Assembly: GCA_020723805.1 (NCBI GenBank)
Contig: DYID01000019.1
Coordinates: forward strand, 1-64,000
Source: Anaerolinea sp.
GTDB taxonomy: Bacteria > Chloroflexota > Anaerolineae > Anaerolineales > Villigracilaceae
DNA length: 64,000 nucleotides
Direction of reading: 5' to 3'
The translations under genes were made by a program, and so were the position numbers. Numbering within the stretch: the first letter of the stretch is position 1; every line of letters begins with the position of its first letter. Positions 62,094 through 64,000 of the stretch are shown in pieces. The notes beneath the pieces are model-generated. The model was not told the DNA's origin and did not search any database. It saw nothing but the letters and a program-made list of their open reading frames with translations.

Positions 62094-63005
62094 ATGTCCC
62101 TGATTACTTTATTCTCCGCCCCCAAACCCTTCACCGACCCGCACATCGCGCTGATTCAACGCAACGCGATTCGTTCATGGACTCTCCTTCCCGATGTCGA
62201 AGTCATCCTGCTGGGCGAGGAGGCAGGTCTCGCCGAAGCCGCGCAAGAACTGGGCGTGAAGCACATCCCCAACGTGGCGCGCAGCGCAAACGGTACGCCG
62301 CTCATCTCGTCCATGTTTCAACTCGCCCGCGAAAACTCGAAGAGCGACCTGCTCTGCATCATCAACGCCGACATCATCCTCATGCCCGACTTTGTCCAGG
62401 CGGCGAAACAGGTTGCCGAACTCAAAGAGAAATTCGTCATGGTGAGCCAGCGCTGGGACTATGACATTGCCTCGCCGCTCGATTTCGCCGAAGGGTGGGA
62501 GTCGAGGCTGAGAGAAGATGTCAGGAAGCGGAACCAACTCCACCGTCCCGCCGGAAGCGATTTCTTCCTCTTTCCACTTTCCACTTTCCACGAAGTACCT
62601 CCCTTCACCATCGGGCGCGCCGGCTGGGATAACTGGATGATCTACAAAGCCCGCAGGGAAGGCTGGGCGGTGATTGACTGCACGCCGTCGGTCATGATCG
62701 TGCATCAGAACCATGATTACTCCCATTTGCCCGGCGGCAAGCCGCATTACGAACATCCCGAAACGAACGAAAACATCCGCCTCGCCGGCGGACAGGCAAA
62801 CATCCGCTACACGATTTTGGATGCCACACATCAATTATTGAATGGTACACTTGCCCGACCAGCATTGACCTCCGCCCGCCTCACGCGAAAACTGGAATTG
62901 TTCCTGCGGGCGGTCTTCTTCTTCCTGCCTGAGCCAGCGCTCGAAAGTATTGCCAGACCCAAGCGCTGGAAGAAAAGAATTCAACGGTGGTTCAAACAGC
63001 GCTGA
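62094..63005 (+). CDS. GT-A-like glycosyltransferase family protein
   Basis: A 303-residue protein. ITLFSAPKPFTDPHIALIQRNAIRSWTLL, VEVILLGEE, DLLCIINADIILMPDF (DxD-like NADI) and the FTIGRAGWDNWMIYKARREGWAVIDCTPSVMIVHQNHDYSH region (core: GWDNWMIYKA, VIHQNHD-like) resemble GT-A enzymes of the family found in polysaccharide loci. The C-terminus is basic, with a hydrophobic patch. A TCCACTT tract (62569) is in frame. It is the last gene of the locus. Confidence 0.78.
   Translation: MSLITLFSAPKPFTDPHIALIQRNAIRSWTLLPDVEVILLGEEAGLAEAAQELGVKHIPNVARSANGTPLISSMFQLARENSKSDLLCIINADIILMPDFVQAAKQVAELKEKFVMVSQRWDYDIASPLDFAEGWESRLREDVRKRNQLHRPAGSDFFLFPLSTFHEVPPFTIGRAGWDNWMIYKARREGWAVIDCTPSVMIVHQNHDYSHLPGGKPHYEHPETNENIRLAGGQANIRYTILDATHQLLNGTLARPALTSARLTRKLELFLRAVFFFLPEPALESIARPKRWKKRIQRWFKQR
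62569..62592. repeat. short period-7 array inside the last glycosyltransferase gene
   Basis: CTTTCCACTTTCCACTTTCC, encoding FLFPLSTFHEV in frame; complement of the AGTGGAA unit at 43961. Confidence 0.75.
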
Positions 63006-63101
63006 ATTTCCAATTGCCGGCTGTTATAAGCGTATCTGGCATACTCTCACGCCAGATTGCACAGGACGATTTTGTAACTTTTCCCTCATGGATTGCATCT
63101 A

Positions 63102-63707
63102 ATGGACAGACAACCTTCGAACGAGATTTCGCTGGAAGCGCTCATCGCCGGTGACCGCGCCGAATTTGCCCGCCTCGTGGATACCTACTCCAGCCCCATT
63201 TATCGGCTTGGTTTGCGCATGTTGGGTAACCCGCAGGATGCCGAAGACGTTCTGCAAAACACCTTTCTCAATGCCCTCACCCACATCCAAAACTTCGAAG
63301 GGCGTTCCAGCCTGGCGACCTGGCTTTACCGCATTGCCGCCAACGAAGCGTTGATGCTGCTCCGCAAAAAGAAGCCGGAAGTGAACATCGAAGAGATGGA
63401 GGGCGAAGAGGATGCCGAAGATGTGCGACCAACCCAATTCGTGGATTGGAGCGCGCTTCCGGAGGAAGAACTGCTTTCGGGTGAAGGGAAAAAAGCCCTC
63501 GATGCCGCCGTCCAGCAATTGCCCGAATCCCTGCGTATCGTTTTTTTACTGCGCGACGTCGAAGGTCTATCCATCAAGGAAACCGCCGACGCTCTCAACC
63601 TGACCGAGACCAACGTCAAGACCCGTTTACTGCGCGCTCGCATGGCGCTGCGCGAGCATCTCTCCGCTTATTACAGCGAGCGCCTGCCTGCGAGGAGTGA
63701 GAAATGA
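63102..63707 (+). CDS. ECF-type RNA polymerase sigma factor
   Basis: A 201-residue group 4 sigma factor. Region 2: FARLVDTYSSPIYRLGLRMLGNPQDAEDVLQNTFLNA and ATWLYRIAANEALMLLRKKK (core: DAEDVLQNTF). Region 4: LPESLRIVFLLRDVEGLSIKETADALNLTETNVKTRLLRAR. It recognises stress or envelope promoters. The ATG at 63102 is used (TTG 63093 also possible). The stop overlaps the anti-sigma start (ATGA), so the pair is coupled. Confidence 0.94.
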   Translation: MDRQPSNEISLEALIAGDRAEFARLVDTYSSPIYRLGLRMLGNPQDAEDVLQNTFLNALTHIQNFEGRSSLATWLYRIAANEALMLLRKKKPEVNIEEMEGEEDAEDVRPTQFVDWSALPEEELLSGEGKKALDAAVQQLPESLRIVFLLRDVEGLSIKETADALNLTETNVKTRLLRARMALREHLSAYYSERLPARSEK

Positions 63708-63970
63708 CCAACCATACCCACACGAAATGTGAAGAATTGCTGGGTTCGCTCTCGGCTTACATTGACGGCGACCTCAATCCCGAACTCTGCCAGGAACTCG
63801 AAAAACACCTCGCAGAATGCGATAACTGCCGCATTGTATTGAACACCACCAAGCGGACGATTGACCTTGTGCAGACTCCCCTTGAGAAGCCCGACCTGCC
63901 CGAGGACGTGCGCGAACGCCTCTTTCACCGCCTCAATCTGGACAATTATCTGACTCCCAAACCCAAATAG
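63704..63970 (+). CDS. zinc-finger anti-sigma factor (zf-HC2)
   Basis: An 88-residue protein with HTKCEELLGSLSAYIDGDLNPELCQELEKHLAECDNCRIVL; His, Cys and Cys of the ZAS/zf-HC2 motif (HLAECDNC) bind zinc. No membrane helix, so it is a soluble anti-sigma that should bind the sigma factor just upstream. It overlaps that gene by four bases. Redox or metal could release the sigma factor, as in ZAS proteins, but this is inferred. Confidence 0.9.
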   Translation: MTNHTHTKCEELLGSLSAYIDGDLNPELCQELEKHLAECDNCRIVLNTTKRTIDLVQTPLEKPDLPEDVRERLFHRLNLDNYLTPKPK

Positions 63971-64000
63971 TCTTCTCCTCTTGGGCATTCTCATACAAGG

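Noticed and set aside
63070-63102. Autoregulated ECF promoter before the sigma gene
   Set aside because: GTAACTT and TCTAA are about 17 bases apart, but the -10 overlaps the start codon, so transcription would begin inside the gene.

Overview
The window looks like chromosomal DNA of a Chloroflexota bacterium, most likely class Anaerolineae. This is an inference. It rests on G+C-rich coding, lipoproteins with long Thr/Pro linkers, many genes without a Shine-Dalgarno (SD) sequence but with a TATAAT-like -10 six to nine bases before the ATG (predicted leaderless transcripts), and intergenic DNA crowded with short-period repeats and palindromes. No phage, IS element, rRNA or CRISPR array was seen. 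The only RNA gene recognised is tmRNA (30661-31045, minus).

Layout. Positions 1-31000 are mostly housekeeping and accessory genes in short units: partial proC, an exported phosphodiesterase, a duplicated 6-phosphofructokinase of eukaryotic type, an SDR oxidoreductase whose SD lies in a hairpin, a membrane-anchored pullulanase, a CTP-dependent riboflavin-kinase-like protein with two membrane genes, a PIN toxin pair, msrA, clpC, a LOG-family protein, an MrfA-like helicase carrying an HNH domain and several repeat insertions, membrane and protease genes, mutL, a diguanylate cyclase, dnaK and tmRNA. Positions 31163-34306 form a tight operon of receiver-ParA/CpaE-like protein, Sir2 deacylase and GAF histidine kinase. 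Positions 34370-45299 hold a C39-like peptidase, SbcD, an MFS transporter, a MESH1-like HD hydrolase, DegV, yebC-ruvC-ruvA (without ruvB), a flavoprotein and a VOC protein.

Positions 45399-63005 are one surface-polysaccharide locus, all plus strand except a toxin-antitoxin pair. It starts with a winged-helix regulator whose promoter carries a palindrome. It continues with sugar epimerases, a Wzm/Wzt ABC exporter, a capsule-type transferase, two methyltransferases, a PseB-like 4,6-dehydratase, an RmlD-like reductase, a NeuB/PseI/SpsE-like synthase, glycosyltransferases, an AAC(3)-fold acetyltransferase, a DUF4910 protein and an SpsF-like cytidylyltransferase. Together these could make, activate and export a glycan carrying a nonulosonic-acid-like sugar. 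The window ends with an ECF sigma factor and its zinc-finger anti-sigma partner.

The most unusual signal is a set of arrays with a 7- or 8-base period (units such as CAGTGAT, AATCGCA, AGTGGAA, GTACACAG). They join genes in the polysaccharide locus and also lie in frame inside coding sequences, where three heptamers give a heptapeptide repeat. Several palindromic families accompany them: an element with terminal inverted repeats near ACTCACCTTACGC, hairpins built on GTCCCGAAGGTT, and a CCCCTCTCC/GGAGAGGGG palindrome.
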